The notes: generated by a model from the letters alone, not told the origin. DNA of 34,910 nt from an uncultured Cyclobacteriaceae bacterium (GCA_937958005.1 CALGOB010000120.1:1-34910); one strand, 5' to 3'; positions 7,966 to 17,303 are shown, counted from the stretch's first letter. Numbers and translations are program-made.

Positions 7966-10140
7966 ATGTTAGAAAACTCAATACTATTTATAATTCTTGT
8001 AGTAGTCGCAATTGTAATTGCAATGCTTGTTTTCATCGCTAAGCTCTACAGGAAGGCTAAGCAAGGGGAAGCTTTGGTAGTCACAGGAATGGTTAAAGGT
8101 GATAAAGGTGTACGTGTTTCTTTTGGTGGAACCATTGTAGTACCAGTAGTCCAAAAATTAGAAGTTATGGATATCACCCTAAAAACCATCGTAATCTCCA
8201 GAACTGCTGGTGATGGCCTCGTCTGTAAAGACAACATGCGAGCAGATATTAAAGTCACCTTTTTTATCAGGGTAAATCAAACAACTAATGACGTAACACA
8301 AGTAGCCCAGTCCATAGGGTGTCAGAGAGCCTCTCATCAAGAATCATTGGTTAACCTATTCGACGCTAAATTTTCAGAAGCTTTAAAAACAGTTGGAAAA
8401 AGATTTGATTTTGTAGAATTATATAATTCTAGAGATGATTTTAAACAGGAGATCTTAGATACTATAGGAACTGACTTAAATGGTTATGTATTAGATGATT
8501 GTGCAATAGACTACCTAGAGCAAACACCTTTATCTGATATGGATGAAAACAATATCTTGGATGCTGAAGGTATCAAAAAGATCATTGATTTAACATCTGC
8601 ACAAAAGATCCAATCTAATCATATTGAGAAGGAAAAGGAAAAAACGCTTACCAAACAAAATGTAGAAGCAAGAGAAACTGTTTTAGAACTAGAGAAACAG
8701 TTATCTGAAACTGAAGCTAAACAGCACAGAGAAGTTCAGACCATCAAGGCAAGAGAAGAAGCTGAGACAGAGAAAGTAAGAGAAGAAGAAAGGCTTAAAG
8801 CCGAAAAGGCGAAGATTGCCACAGACGAAGAACTGAAAGTAGCTGAAGAAAACAAGGAAAGGGAAATACTGGTAGCACAAAGAAACAAGGAAAGAACGGA
8901 TGCTGTTGAAGTAGAAAGAGTTCAACAGGCACAGTTACTGGAAGCTACTGAAAAAGAGAAGATTGTAGAACTGGCACAAATCGAAAAGTTAAAAGCAGTA
9001 GAAGAAGAAAAACGCAAAATCCAAGATGTCATCAGGGAGCGTGTAGCTATTGAAAAAACAGTAGTGAAAGAAGAAGAACTGATGAAGGATACTAAGGCTT
9101 TTGCTGAGGCAGATAGATTGAAAAAAGTAGCCATAACTGCTGCTGAAAAAGAAGCTGAAGAATCTTTGGTAAAGGAGATTAAAAGTGCAGAAGCCGCGAA
9201 AGAAGCCGCAGAGCATTTAGCTAAGCAAAAAATGATAGATGCGCAGGCAGCAGAAGCAGCCTCTCAACATGAAGCAGAAGCAACTAAAACACTTGCTGAG
9301 GCAAAAGCTGCAGAAGCAGCAGCATTAGGATTGGCAGAAGCGCAAGTGATGGAAGCCAAGGCATCCGCTAGAGAAAAACAAGGAGAGGCAGAGGCTTCTA
9401 TCGTAGAGTCTCAAGCAGAAGCAGAAGCTAAAGGCATCAAAATGAAAGGAGAAGCTCAAGCGGATGCAGACGAGCAAATAGGATTAACGGCAGCTAAGAT
9501 TGATTTAGAAAGAGGGCAATCAGAAGCACAGGTAATCTCTTTAAAAGCAGCCGCAGAAGAAAAGCAAGGACTAGCTGAAGCTAGGGTAATGGCTGAGAAA
9601 TTTGCTGCGGATGCAAAAGGCATAGAGCAAAAAGCGGAAGCCATGCAAAAACTAGACGGTGTGGGACAAGCTCATGAAGAGTTTAAACTGAGATTAGAAC
9701 AAGAGAAGGAGATTGAATTAGCCAGAATTAGTATACAGCGAGAAATAGCCAGTGCTCAAGCTAGTGTAATTTCTGAAGCTTTGAAAGCTGCTAATATAGA
9801 TATCGTAGGCGGAGAAACCATGTTCTTTGATCAAATAGTAGGATCTATTACCAAAGGAAAATCTGTTGATAAGTTAATTGGAAACAGTGAGGTACTGAAC
9901 CAAGTAAAAGACACTTTCTTTAATTCCCCTACTGGCGCCAATTTTAAGGATAGCCTAAAACAATTTGTGGATCAATTTGGAGTAAGTCCTTCTGATCTTA
10001 AGGAACTCAGTATTTCTGTCTTATTACTAAAACTCATGGGACAAGCTGATTCAGGGACAAAGGATGTACTAAGAAACCTGCATAGCGCTGCTGAAGCACT
10101 AGGAATAGGCGATCAAAAAGCTGGTGACCTAGGACTGTAA
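7966..10140 (+). CDS. yqiK: YqiK-type flotillin (SPFH domain plus very long coiled coil)
   Basis: This 724-aa protein has an N-terminal transmembrane helix (about residues 5-27), an SPFH/Band 7 domain (about 28-200; GEALVVTG, VSFGGTIVVPV, IKVTFFIRVNQ, DLNGYVLDDCAIDYLEQTPL) and about 420 residues of Glu/Ala/Lys-rich coiled coil with AEA/EAKA repeats typical of flotillins. A globular C-terminal part follows (about 625-724; IVGGETMFFDQIVGSITKGKSVDKL). E. coli YqiK is about 550 aa, so the coiled coil is long. Flotillins oligomerise on the inner leaflet and organise membrane microdomains. Position after the YqiJ-like gene matches the conserved yqiJK pair. It is followed by an inverted-repeat structure and the AAA ATPase gene. 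Confidence 0.92.
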   Translation: MLENSILFIILVVVAIVIAMLVFIAKLYRKAKQGEALVVTGMVKGDKGVRVSFGGTIVVPVVQKLEVMDITLKTIVISRTAGDGLVCKDNMRADIKVTFFIRVNQTTNDVTQVAQSIGCQRASHQESLVNLFDAKFSEALKTVGKRFDFVELYNSRDDFKQEILDTIGTDLNGYVLDDCAIDYLEQTPLSDMDENNILDAEGIKKIIDLTSAQKIQSNHIEKEKEKTLTKQNVEARETVLELEKQLSETEAKQHREVQTIKAREEAETEKVREEERLKAEKAKIATDEELKVAEENKEREILVAQRNKERTDAVEVERVQQAQLLEATEKEKIVELAQIEKLKAVEEEKRKIQDVIRERVAIEKTVVKEEELMKDTKAFAEADRLKKVAITAAEKEAEESLVKEIKSAEAAKEAAEHLAKQKMIDAQAAEAASQHEAEATKTLAEAKAAEAAALGLAEAQVMEAKASAREKQGEAEASIVESQAEAEAKGIKMKGEAQADADEQIGLTAAKIDLERGQSEAQVISLKAAAEEKQGLAEARVMAEKFAADAKGIEQKAEAMQKLDGVGQAHEEFKLRLEQEKEIELARISIQREIASAQASVISEALKAANIDIVGGETMFFDQIVGSITKGKSVDKLIGNSEVLNQVKDTFFNSPTGANFKDSLKQFVDQFGVSPSDLKELSISVLLLKLMGQADSGTKDVLRNLHSAAEALGIGDQKAGDLGL

Positions 10141-10158
10141 AATAGATTTTAGATACTA

Positions 10159-10242
10159 GATATTAGACTTTAGACACTATAGTTTAATTAGAAATTGTGC
10201 ATTACTAATTAGCCCAAATCTAGTGTCTATTGTCTAAATATC
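10159..10242. other. Long inverted repeat between flotillin and AAA ATPase genes
   Basis: The left arm GATATTAGACTTTAGACACTA (10159-10179) pairs almost completely with the right arm at 10221-10242 (TAGTGTCTATTGTCTAAATATC). Inner arms TAATTAG (10185-10191) and CTAATTA (10205-10211) extend the stem. The arms contain a short TAGAC/TTTAGAC motif repeated several times. There is no T run, so this is more likely a mobile palindromic element or mRNA-processing structure than a terminator. Confidence 0.7.
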
Positions 10243-10281
10243 TTATAACAAAACTCAATAACTCACTTAAACTACTCTAAC

Positions 10282-10365
10282 ATGCATATTATGATTTTTA
10301 TTGCAATGATCATTATTAAATTATCCTTCACTTTGTTTAGCTGGATAAATGCAATCATCGGTTAA
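10282..10365 (+). CDS. Possible 27-aa hydrophobic microprotein
   Basis: An ATG-to-TAA frame of 27 codons encodes a single hydrophobic helix (MHIMIFIAMIIIKLSFTLFS..., ending NAIIG). It lies between the flotillin and the AAA ATPase, in the same direction. Support is limited to its composition and position: chance frames of this length are common in AT-rich DNA, and hydrophobic products are favoured by T-rich sequence. No ribosome binding site is expected in this group, so its absence is not informative. Confidence 0.3.
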   Translation: MHIMIFIAMIIIKLSFTLFSWINAIIG

Positions 10366-10420
10366 AAGTCACTAAAAACCAGATCATTATTCATATAAAG
10401 CAACCACATAACAATACTAA

Positions 10421-13400
10421 ATGGCTCAAGAAGACAATACATTAAAATCAAAAGAAGGAGTAAAACTAGAAACAGGTACCTATGAGCTGTTAAAGAATAG
10501 GCTCAAACAAAATGGTGGTTCACTTCAGGATTCTCTTGAAAAATTAAATGATGCTAGAAAAGCAGTATTTGGCACCATAGAAAATACGGTAATCGGTACC
10601 GAAAGAATTACAACTCAAAACAATTGTATCCCTTGGGATATGGTTCCTATTGGTGAAATGTTCTTATTTGGTTATAATGTACACATGGGTCTTAAAACTG
10701 AGACTGAACTGTCAGATGTTTTCAGTATTTATGAATACAGGGATAGAGAATTTCATGAAAAGCCACTTGATATTATCAAGCAGAAGAATTTTCTGTCGGA
10801 CTTTGATCAACTATATAAGTATTACAAAAACACACAGTTTGTAAAGTTTGCTAAGTTTGGCCCTTTTTTACATATGGTCTTTAGAATTGGTAAAGACCTA
10901 GAAGATGTCAAAACCTTTAAATGGAAAATATTTGAAGGCAGTATTGAATATATAGACAACAGAAGCACTCACGAGTTTACATATCCTGAACAACATCAGT
11001 TTAGATGGAAAAGAACCACAAGAGATGATCATAGAGATGGAAAGCATCCTCACATCTCGGTAGAAAATAAAGTTTTTGTAGAGACCATCAGGGGGGATTT
11101 GACCATTAAAGTAGAAGACAACACTGATGACGGCCTAGGGGTTTATAGTGAACCTGTTGAACAAAAAGACCAAACACTGGCAGATTCAGAAGTGTATTAT
11201 ACAATTATAGGTCACTTAATCATTCTTAAAATAAGGCCTTATCAAGAGGACTTCAGATATGTAGTTTATAATGCTAAATTAGAAACAGCTCAACGCATAG
11301 ATGCATTAGCAGAATCATGTATCTTATTACCAGACGATCATGGAATCATCTTTACCAATGGCTATTACTTACAAAGCGGTGAATACAAAAAGTTTGAAAC
11401 CAGTTTAGACCAGATGGTCTTTGAAAATCGGGTTGACTCACCTAATGGTGAAGATTATCTTTATATTTTCTATAATCGCGAAAACGGAATATACCTGTTA
11501 TTAAATTATAACATCATCCAACAGAAAGTGGAAAATCCCTTGATCTGTCATGGGTATTCTATCTTTGAAAATGGAGAAATGTGCCTATTTAAAGCTGATA
11601 GAGAGCCTAAAAAGCATCATGTTGTTCAAATTTGGCAAACGGCATTCACAGGCCCAGATTTTCAACAAACCGAAGTAGATGACAGTATGATTTCCAGAAT
11701 TGGTAATAAGGAAATTGTAAGAGCCATGGCCGAATGCAATGAAATCATCAATTTGATTAACAAAGAACAAGTCTTTGCTTCTCTATATATTGACTTGATC
11801 AAATTGGCAACCGATGTGATTGATTCTTATCACTGGTTAGATAAAGAGGAACTGTTCCAACTTAAAACCCCTCTCCTATCTGTTAGAGAAACTGCTTCTG
11901 CTACTGTTGAGGAGTTTGAGAAAGTCACCAGAATCAAGGAAAGCACTAAAGAGACTTTAAAGGAGGTTTTCAGCAAAACTGACCTGATTATCAGGAAAGT
12001 AAAAAAATCTCATTTTGAAGAAATCAATGGGTTCGTTGAGTTGCTCAATGAATTAAGAAGCATAAGAGGAGAAGTGGTCTCTGCAAAAGAACTTCGCTAT
12101 TCAGACTTACCTGCGATTGAAAAAAATGATGCCTTACTAGAAGAGTACATTACAGATACCTCGCAAAAGTGTGTTCGCTTTCTATTAAAAGAAAATTCGC
12201 TCAAACCTTATATCGATCGGGTGGTATCTATTGGAGGTTCTATAGAGAAAATATCAAAAGTAAAAGAAGCAGATCATACAAACGATCAAATAGATCAAGT
12301 ATCTGAAGAACTGAAACTATTGATTGATACCGTCAGTGGTTTATCTATAGATGACACCACTGAAACTACCCGCATCATTGATCAAATTTCAAATATATAT
12401 GCTGATATTAATCAGGTAAAATCCGCTCTAAAGAGAAAAAGAAAGTCTTTAAATGCCGCAGAAGGGCAAGCTGAGTTTATTGCTCAAGTAAAATTAATAG
12501 ATCAAGCAGTAATCAATTTTTTAGATGTTTCAGATACACCTGAGAAAGCAGATGAATATTTAACCAAATTAATGGTCCAGTTAGAAGAGCTGGAAGGAAA
12601 GTTTGCAGACTTTGATGACTTTATAGAAAAAATCAGTCTCAAAAGAGAAGATATTTATAATGCTTTTGAATCTAGAAAGGTAACCTTAATAGAAGCAAGA
12701 AATAAACGTGCGGCGACTTTACAGCAGTCAGCTGAAAGAATCATTACTTCTGTTCAATCTAGAATTGGGCGTTTTAAAACCGTTACCCAAATCAATGGTT
12801 ATATGGCTTCTGACCTCATGATTGAAAAAATTAGGAAAATCATAGAAGAGTTGAATGAAATAGGTGATCCGGTAAAAGCAGATGATCTATTAAGCAAGCT
12901 AAAAACGGCAAAAGAAGATGCAGTAAGGCAACTGAAAGATAGAACCGAGCTTTACAGTGAAGGAGAAGGGTTGATTAAATTTGGAGAATACAATTTCTCT
13001 GTAAACAATCAAAAATTAGATTTAACGATCATTCCTAAAAATGGAAAAATGTATTTTCATTTAACGGGTACTAATTTCTACGAAGTCATAGAAGATCAGT
13101 TATTCAATAATTTAGAAGAATATTGGACACAAGAGTTACCCAGTGAATCAAACTTGATTTATAGAGCAGAATTCCTAGTCAATGCGATCATTCATGAGGC
13201 CGGCACAGAAAACATCCCTCCATTAGAGGAATTATATAATACTGACGAAAAGACAACTCTTGATTTAATCAGGAAATTCATGGGGGTACGTTACAATGAA
13301 GGCTATTTAAAAGGTGTTCATGATCACGATGCCTACCTCCTATTGAAGGCTGTGCTAAATATAGATCATGTGGCTGATTTGTTGAAGTTCCCTTCTCAAT

Positions 13401-15352
13401 CAAGGGCAGCAGCTAATCTATTTTGGAACAAGCACATAGATCCAAGTCAAAAAGAAGTCCTGAATCATCAGCTAAAAGGTGCAGGACTTATTCTAAAAGT
13501 ATTTCCAGACACAAAGGAATTTGAGGGACTTTTACTAGAAATTGAAGAGGTTTTTTCAATTTACATCAGAGATAGCAAATTATTCCCAGAAGATATTATA
13601 TCAAACAGTGCTAGGTATCTTTTTCTAGAAATCAGTAGAGGTGACAAATTCATTATTGATAAAGAAGCAGGTGCACTCTACCAAGCTTTTAATCAAAGCT
13701 TAACTAAAAGTAAAGCAGCAAAAGATTTTAAACACTCAATTAAAGTATTAGAAAATCATACGGAAGAGTCTTTCAAATTGACCAGAAAATGGATCAATGC
13801 TTTTATAGATCAATCAGGTAAAGAAGAATGGCGAGAATATGTAGACGAATGCGCCTTATCTCTACTATTAGGTGACTTCCATGAAAATAGGGTCGTACAC
13901 GTAAGCATGAAACAAATCTTGCCAGATTTCAGAGGCGATCACCCGTTAATAATAGATGGCGCTTATCAGTTTGATTATAATCGATTAACCCAAAAATTGA
14001 AGGATTATCAGACAGAAGGATTACTTAATTACAATACGTTACAGGAACAAAAGAAAACACTTAACCATGATTTCAGTGAAGAACTAAGGTTAGAGAGTTT
14101 TAGACCTAGAATACTTTCATCTTTCGTCAGGAACAAATTGATTGATGAAGTTTATTTACCGCTCATTGGAGCTAACCTTTCTAAACAAATAGGTGCTGCT
14201 GGAGATCAAAAAAGGACTGATTTAAATGGGCTTTTATTACTCATATCCCCGCCAGGTTATGGAAAGACCACTTTGATGGAGTATATTGCTAATAGACTAG
14301 GGATAATTTTTATGAAGATCAATGGTCCGGCTCTTGGACACAGTGTGACTTCTTTAGATCCTGGGGAAGCTCCAAATGCCACGTCAAAAGAAGAACTGGA
14401 AAAGCTTAATCTAGCCTTTGAGATGGGCGATAATGTCATGATTTACTTAGATGACATTCAGCATTGTAATCCAGAATTTTTACAGAAATTCATTTCACTA
14501 TGTGATGCCCAAAGAAAAATAGAAGGTGTCTACAAAGGAAGAAGCAAAACTTATGATTTTAGAGGTAGGAAAGTATGTGTGGTAATGGCTGGTAATCCCT
14601 ACACAGAGAGTGGTGATAAATTCCAAGTACCCGATATGCTTGCCAACAGAGCTGACATTTATAATTTAGGTGACATCATAGGTGATACCGAAGATGTTTT
14701 CAAGCTAAGTTATATTGAGAACTCCCTTACTTCTAACCCAATTCTAAAAAAAGCTGCTGGTAAAAGTCATGATGATGTCCTTAAAATGATCAAAATTGCT
14801 GAAACAGGTAAGCAGGAAGGTATCAGTTTTGAAGCGAATCATTCTACAGACGAATTGAGAGAGTGTATTGAAGTATTAAAAAAGTTATTATCTGTAAGAG
14901 AGATTATCTTTACTGTAAACAAAGAATATATACTTTCTGCTGCACAAGCTGATGAGTTTAGAGTAGAACCCCCTTTTAAATTACAAGGATCTTACAGAGA
15001 TATTAACAAGATCGTAGAAAAAATAGTCCCTGTAATGAACGATGATGAATTACGTACGTTAATAGAATCACACTATCAGAATGAAGCGCAAACTCTCACA
15101 ACTGGTGCAGAAGCTAATATTTTAAAGTTTAAAGAACTGTATGGTACTATTACACCTGATGAAAAACAAAGGTGGGAAGATATATTGAAAGGGTATTTAA
15201 AAGGACAAAAAGCTAAAGGATATGGTGAGAATAACCAAACAGGTTTGGTTATAGAACAAATGGAGTCTATAGCAGACAGTTTAGATGGTATAAAGGATGA
15301 AATTCTTAGAAAAATGAGAGTTTTTAACGTGAACAAAAAAGACAAGAAATGA
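10421..15352 (+). CDS. Giant AAA ATPase of the DUF3686 (so-called DNA repair ATPase) family
   Basis: This 1643-aa cytoplasmic protein has an N-terminal DUF3686-like region (about residues 15-430; TYELLKNRLKQNG, NNCIPWDMVPIGEMFLFGYNV, beta-rich repeats). Long helical and coiled-coil stretches follow (about 430-860), then a middle domain (about 880-1250), a C-terminal AAA module and a tail. Walker A is SPPGYGKTT with Lys near residue 1282. Walker B is MIYLDDIQH with Asp near 1344-1345. A sensor-1-like Asn follows (VVMAGNPYTESGDKF), and ANRADIY could carry an Arg finger. Databases often call this family a DNA repair ATPase, but I know of no direct evidence for that. Its place between a flotillin, PspA and membrane proteins suggests membrane-complex remodelling instead (inference). 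The TGA overlaps the start of the next gene (ATGA), indicating translational coupling. Confidence 0.88.
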   Translation: MAQEDNTLKSKEGVKLETGTYELLKNRLKQNGGSLQDSLEKLNDARKAVFGTIENTVIGTERITTQNNCIPWDMVPIGEMFLFGYNVHMGLKTETELSDVFSIYEYRDREFHEKPLDIIKQKNFLSDFDQLYKYYKNTQFVKFAKFGPFLHMVFRIGKDLEDVKTFKWKIFEGSIEYIDNRSTHEFTYPEQHQFRWKRTTRDDHRDGKHPHISVENKVFVETIRGDLTIKVEDNTDDGLGVYSEPVEQKDQTLADSEVYYTIIGHLIILKIRPYQEDFRYVVYNAKLETAQRIDALAESCILLPDDHGIIFTNGYYLQSGEYKKFETSLDQMVFENRVDSPNGEDYLYIFYNRENGIYLLLNYNIIQQKVENPLICHGYSIFENGEMCLFKADREPKKHHVVQIWQTAFTGPDFQQTEVDDSMISRIGNKEIVRAMAECNEIINLINKEQVFASLYIDLIKLATDVIDSYHWLDKEELFQLKTPLLSVRETASATVEEFEKVTRIKESTKETLKEVFSKTDLIIRKVKKSHFEEINGFVELLNELRSIRGEVVSAKELRYSDLPAIEKNDALLEEYITDTSQKCVRFLLKENSLKPYIDRVVSIGGSIEKISKVKEADHTNDQIDQVSEELKLLIDTVSGLSIDDTTETTRIIDQISNIYADINQVKSALKRKRKSLNAAEGQAEFIAQVKLIDQAVINFLDVSDTPEKADEYLTKLMVQLEELEGKFADFDDFIEKISLKREDIYNAFESRKVTLIEARNKRAATLQQSAERIITSVQSRIGRFKTVTQINGYMASDLMIEKIRKIIEELNEIGDPVKADDLLSKLKTAKEDAVRQLKDRTELYSEGEGLIKFGEYNFSVNNQKLDLTIIPKNGKMYFHLTGTNFYEVIEDQLFNNLEEYWTQELPSESNLIYRAEFLVNAIIHEAGTENIPPLEELYNTDEKTTLDLIRKFMGVRYNEGYLKGVHDHDAYLLLKAVLNIDHVADLLKFPSQSRAAANLFWNKHIDPSQKEVLNHQLKGAGLILKVFPDTKEFEGLLLEIEEVFSIYIRDSKLFPEDIISNSARYLFLEISRGDKFIIDKEAGALYQAFNQSLTKSKAAKDFKHSIKVLENHTEESFKLTRKWINAFIDQSGKEEWREYVDECALSLLLGDFHENRVVHVSMKQILPDFRGDHPLIIDGAYQFDYNRLTQKLKDYQTEGLLNYNTLQEQKKTLNHDFSEELRLESFRPRILSSFVRNKLIDEVYLPLIGANLSKQIGAAGDQKRTDLNGLLLLISPPGYGKTTLMEYIANRLGIIFMKINGPALGHSVTSLDPGEAPNATSKEELEKLNLAFEMGDNVMIYLDDIQHCNPEFLQKFISLCDAQRKIEGVYKGRSKTYDFRGRKVCVVMAGNPYTESGDKFQVPDMLANRADIYNLGDIIGDTEDVFKLSYIENSLTSNPILKKAAGKSHDDVLKMIKIAETGKQEGISFEANHSTDELRECIEVLKKLLSVREIIFTVNKEYILSAAQADEFRVEPPFKLQGSYRDINKIVEKIVPVMNDDELRTLIESHYQNEAQTLTTGAEANILKFKELYGTITPDEKQRWEDILKGYLKGQKAKGYGENNQTGLVIEQMESIADSLDGIKDEILRKMRVFNVNKKDKK

Positions 15353-15519
15353 ATGATTTAGGAAATGTTTTTAAAGGAGCTATAGGTATAATTATATTGT
15401 TTTTTGTTTTGGGCTTCCTCTTTAAGGTATTATTTAAGATTGGCTTGCTATTATTAGTTGGGCTAGGTGTCTTGTACTTGTACAAACAAGTATTTTCCGA
15501 CAATAAAAGGAAATATTAA
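15349..15519 (+). CDS. 56-aa membrane microprotein overlapping the AAA ATPase gene
   Basis: The start codon ATG at 15349 shares four bases (ATGA) with the stop of the AAA ATPase gene, a classic coupling arrangement. The product begins MNDLGNVFKGAIGIIILFF and has about 35 hydrophobic residues forming one long or two short membrane helices (about residues 11-45), then a charged tail YKQVFSDNKRKY. The next gene begins 45 bp later. The overlap, orientation and clean positive-inside tail make it a real gene. I recognise no family. It could anchor or recruit the ATPase to the membrane. Confidence 0.75.
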   Translation: MNDLGNVFKGAIGIIILFFVLGFLFKVLFKIGLLLLVGLGVLYLYKQVFSDNKRKY

Positions 15520-15564
15520 AATAGAAATAAGGTAAATTTGAAAGTAAATATTAACAACAGATAA

Positions 15565-16110
15565 ATGGGCATTTTTAACATATTTGGCAAGAAAAAAGAA
15601 GAACCATCTTACGATCCTAATAATGTAACTGTACATGACTTAGATTTCAATTTTATTATAGAATATGATCTCAAGTCTTGGAAAGTAGAAGAAGTATTTG
15701 AATTTGACTGGGGAAGCAATAATTTCTCAAAAGAATATAAGATAAATTCGGGGGATGAGATTGCTTACCTTCACGTATCAGATGATGGTGGACTTCAATT
15801 AACTCTTACGAAAGAAATTAAAATAAGAAAACTGGATGAAGATTTAGTGGATACCATTGTAAAAACTGAAAAAGCCCTGAATAAGTTACATTGGGAAGGC
15901 GAAAAATACTTTTTAGATTCAGAAAGCACAGGATATTCAAAAGACTTGAGCAAAAGCACTAATGATTGGGAAGAATTAATCTCTTTTGAATATTACAACG
16001 ATGAAGAAACAAAAATAATCTCTATCACACAATGGGACGAAAGGAGTTTTGAGGCCTATGCTGGTATAGTAATCAGTGAGTTTGAGATCTCAAGTATTAT
16101 CCCAGCATAG
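15565..16110 (+). CDS. DUF4178-like soluble protein
   Basis: This 181-aa protein has no signal peptide. It begins with a basic patch (MGIFNIFGKKKEE) followed by a beta-rich domain with the pattern VHDLDFNFIIEYDLKSWKV..EVFEFDWGSNNFSKEY and later AYLHVSDDGGLQL. This resembles DUF4178 (an aromatic W..EY/L motif followed by a beta strand with acidic turn). DUF4178 and the E. coli counterpart DUF2491 (YjfK) occur next to PspA, DUF350 and polyamine-related genes, as here. The final third (about residues 115-181) also looks like beta strands. Function is unknown. The family call is by eye, so an alternative is a DUF2491-related fold. Confidence 0.65.
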   Translation: MGIFNIFGKKKEEPSYDPNNVTVHDLDFNFIIEYDLKSWKVEEVFEFDWGSNNFSKEYKINSGDEIAYLHVSDDGGLQLTLTKEIKIRKLDEDLVDTIVKTEKALNKLHWEGEKYFLDSESTGYSKDLSKSTNDWEELISFEYYNDEETKIISITQWDERSFEAYAGIVISEFEISSIIPA

Positions 16111-16145
16111 TAGTTTGATTTTATTTATATAGCTTTACGCTGAGC

Positions 16146-16541
16146 ATGAAAACATTAAACATTAAAAGAACCAAACAATTATTCGCTTTCAATCAATATG
16201 TCAATCTATTTCTAGATGGGAAATTCTGTGGCAAGCTAGGAAATGGAGATAAGTTATCTTTGAATATTGATGTTAAAAATGCCAGATTGGAAGCTAAAAG
16301 CTGTTTTGGAGACAAGTCTATTCTTATTGAAAGAGACGATGTTTCATTGAGTAGCATTACCATACAATTTGGGGTAAGTGATTTATTGTTTCTTTTATCC
16401 ATGCTTCTCTTCATAGTAGTTGCTACTATGATATTAGGGACAATAGGGTATGTTAATATTAATTTCAGTGCTTTCATCTTTTTATTCAGTGCCTTTTTCA
16501 TCATTAGAAACAGAAAGCAACTTCACATCATCAAAAAATAA
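16146..16541 (+). CDS. Uncharacterised protein with beta domain and two C-terminal membrane helices
   Basis: I do not recognise this 131-aa protein. Residues about 1-70 look like a small cytoplasmic beta-sandwich (FNQYVNLFLDGKFCGKLGNGDKLSLNID) that recalls PEGA-like domains in having a short strand, Asp-Gly turn, strand. Two hydrophobic helices follow (about 77-98 and 103-121), then a basic tail (RNRKQLHIIKK). It begins 35 bp after the DUF4178-like gene and ends 5 bp before the lipoprotein gene, so it is surely cotranscribed with them. Confidence 0.75.
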   Translation: MKTLNIKRTKQLFAFNQYVNLFLDGKFCGKLGNGDKLSLNIDVKNARLEAKSCFGDKSILIERDDVSLSSITIQFGVSDLLFLLSMLLFIVVATMILGTIGYVNINFSAFIFLFSAFFIIRNRKQLHIIKK

Positions 16542-16546
16542 GCAAA

Positions 16547-17272
16547 ATGAAAAAAATACAATTGCTTTATATCATTTTCGCAGGAATTATGTTAGCGTCT
16601 TGCGGTAGTGATAAAAATTTAAAAAATCCAGTAGATGACATGGTCAGGGATATGCCTACTGATCGTGTCTTTTCCATCATATTAAATGATATGGATGTCC
16701 AAGGAAGTTTTTTCACACATTATTATCATCAATACAAAATCATAGAAGAAAAGGAAAAAGGGAAGCCAGAAGAAAGAATCACTAAGTTTGTCGAAGTGAA
16801 AGAATCCTATTTTAAGATGCACGCCAATGACATGGGAATGGAGATCGTCTCAAGAGGTGAGGATGGAAAATTATCTAAAAGCACTAGTCCTCCGGGTTAC
16901 AACAATTACGTTGGTAATGAAAGATATGGTAGATGGACTCAACGAAATGGAACTAGTTTTTGGGAATTCTATGGTCAATATGCTTTTATGAGTAGCATGT
17001 TTAGAATGGCCACTTACCCAGTAACAATGTCATACTATACAGACTGGAGGAGTAACTATTATGGAACTGGTAGAAGTTACTATGGCCCTACTACTGGTGG
17101 TAGAAGTTATTACGGTACAGGAAGTGCCTATACTAGATCTTCTTCACCCAACTCATCTTGGAGTAACAATACTTCAAGATTTAAGCAACGTGTTCAAAAT
17201 AGAACATCTAGATCAAGCTCTAGATATAGTGGCTCTAGCTCCAGGTCTCGCGGTGGCGGGTTTGGAAAATAA
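16547..17272 (+). CDS. Lipoprotein with Ser/Gly/Tyr/Arg-rich tail, possibly a DUF1190 counterpart
   Basis: This 241-aa protein has a type II signal peptide with lipobox LASC and the acylated Cys at residue 19. The mature part is charged (residues about 25-120) and then becomes low-complexity: YYGTGRSYYGPTTGGRSYYG, then Ser/Asn-rich, ending SSRSRGGGFGK. E. coli YjfM and YgiB (DUF1190) also end in a Ser-rich tail with an RGGFG motif and sit beside DUF350 and polyamine-related genes, so this may be the Bacteroidota counterpart; the similarity is in tail composition and context only. It would be anchored in the inner or outer membrane and face the periplasm or surface. Confidence 0.8.
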   Translation: MKKIQLLYIIFAGIMLASCGSDKNLKNPVDDMVRDMPTDRVFSIILNDMDVQGSFFTHYYHQYKIIEEKEKGKPEERITKFVEVKESYFKMHANDMGMEIVSRGEDGKLSKSTSPPGYNNYVGNERYGRWTQRNGTSFWEFYGQYAFMSSMFRMATYPVTMSYYTDWRSNYYGTGRSYYGPTTGGRSYYGTGSAYTRSSSPNSSWSNNTSRFKQRVQNRTSRSSSRYSGSSSRSRGGGFGK

Positions 17273-17303
17273 TAATCTTTACCTGATTTAACCTTACTTT
17301 ATC

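Noticed and set aside
8701-9644. Several minus-strand open frames rich in Phe and Ser inside the flotillin gene
   Set aside because: They are the complement of the Glu/Lys/Ala-rich coiled coil (GAA/AAA codons read backwards) and carry no independent coding sign.
17061-17291. 76-residue plus-strand frame inside the lipoprotein gene
   Set aside because: It lies in the low-complexity tail region in another frame and would duplicate coding sequence of a well-supported lipoprotein.
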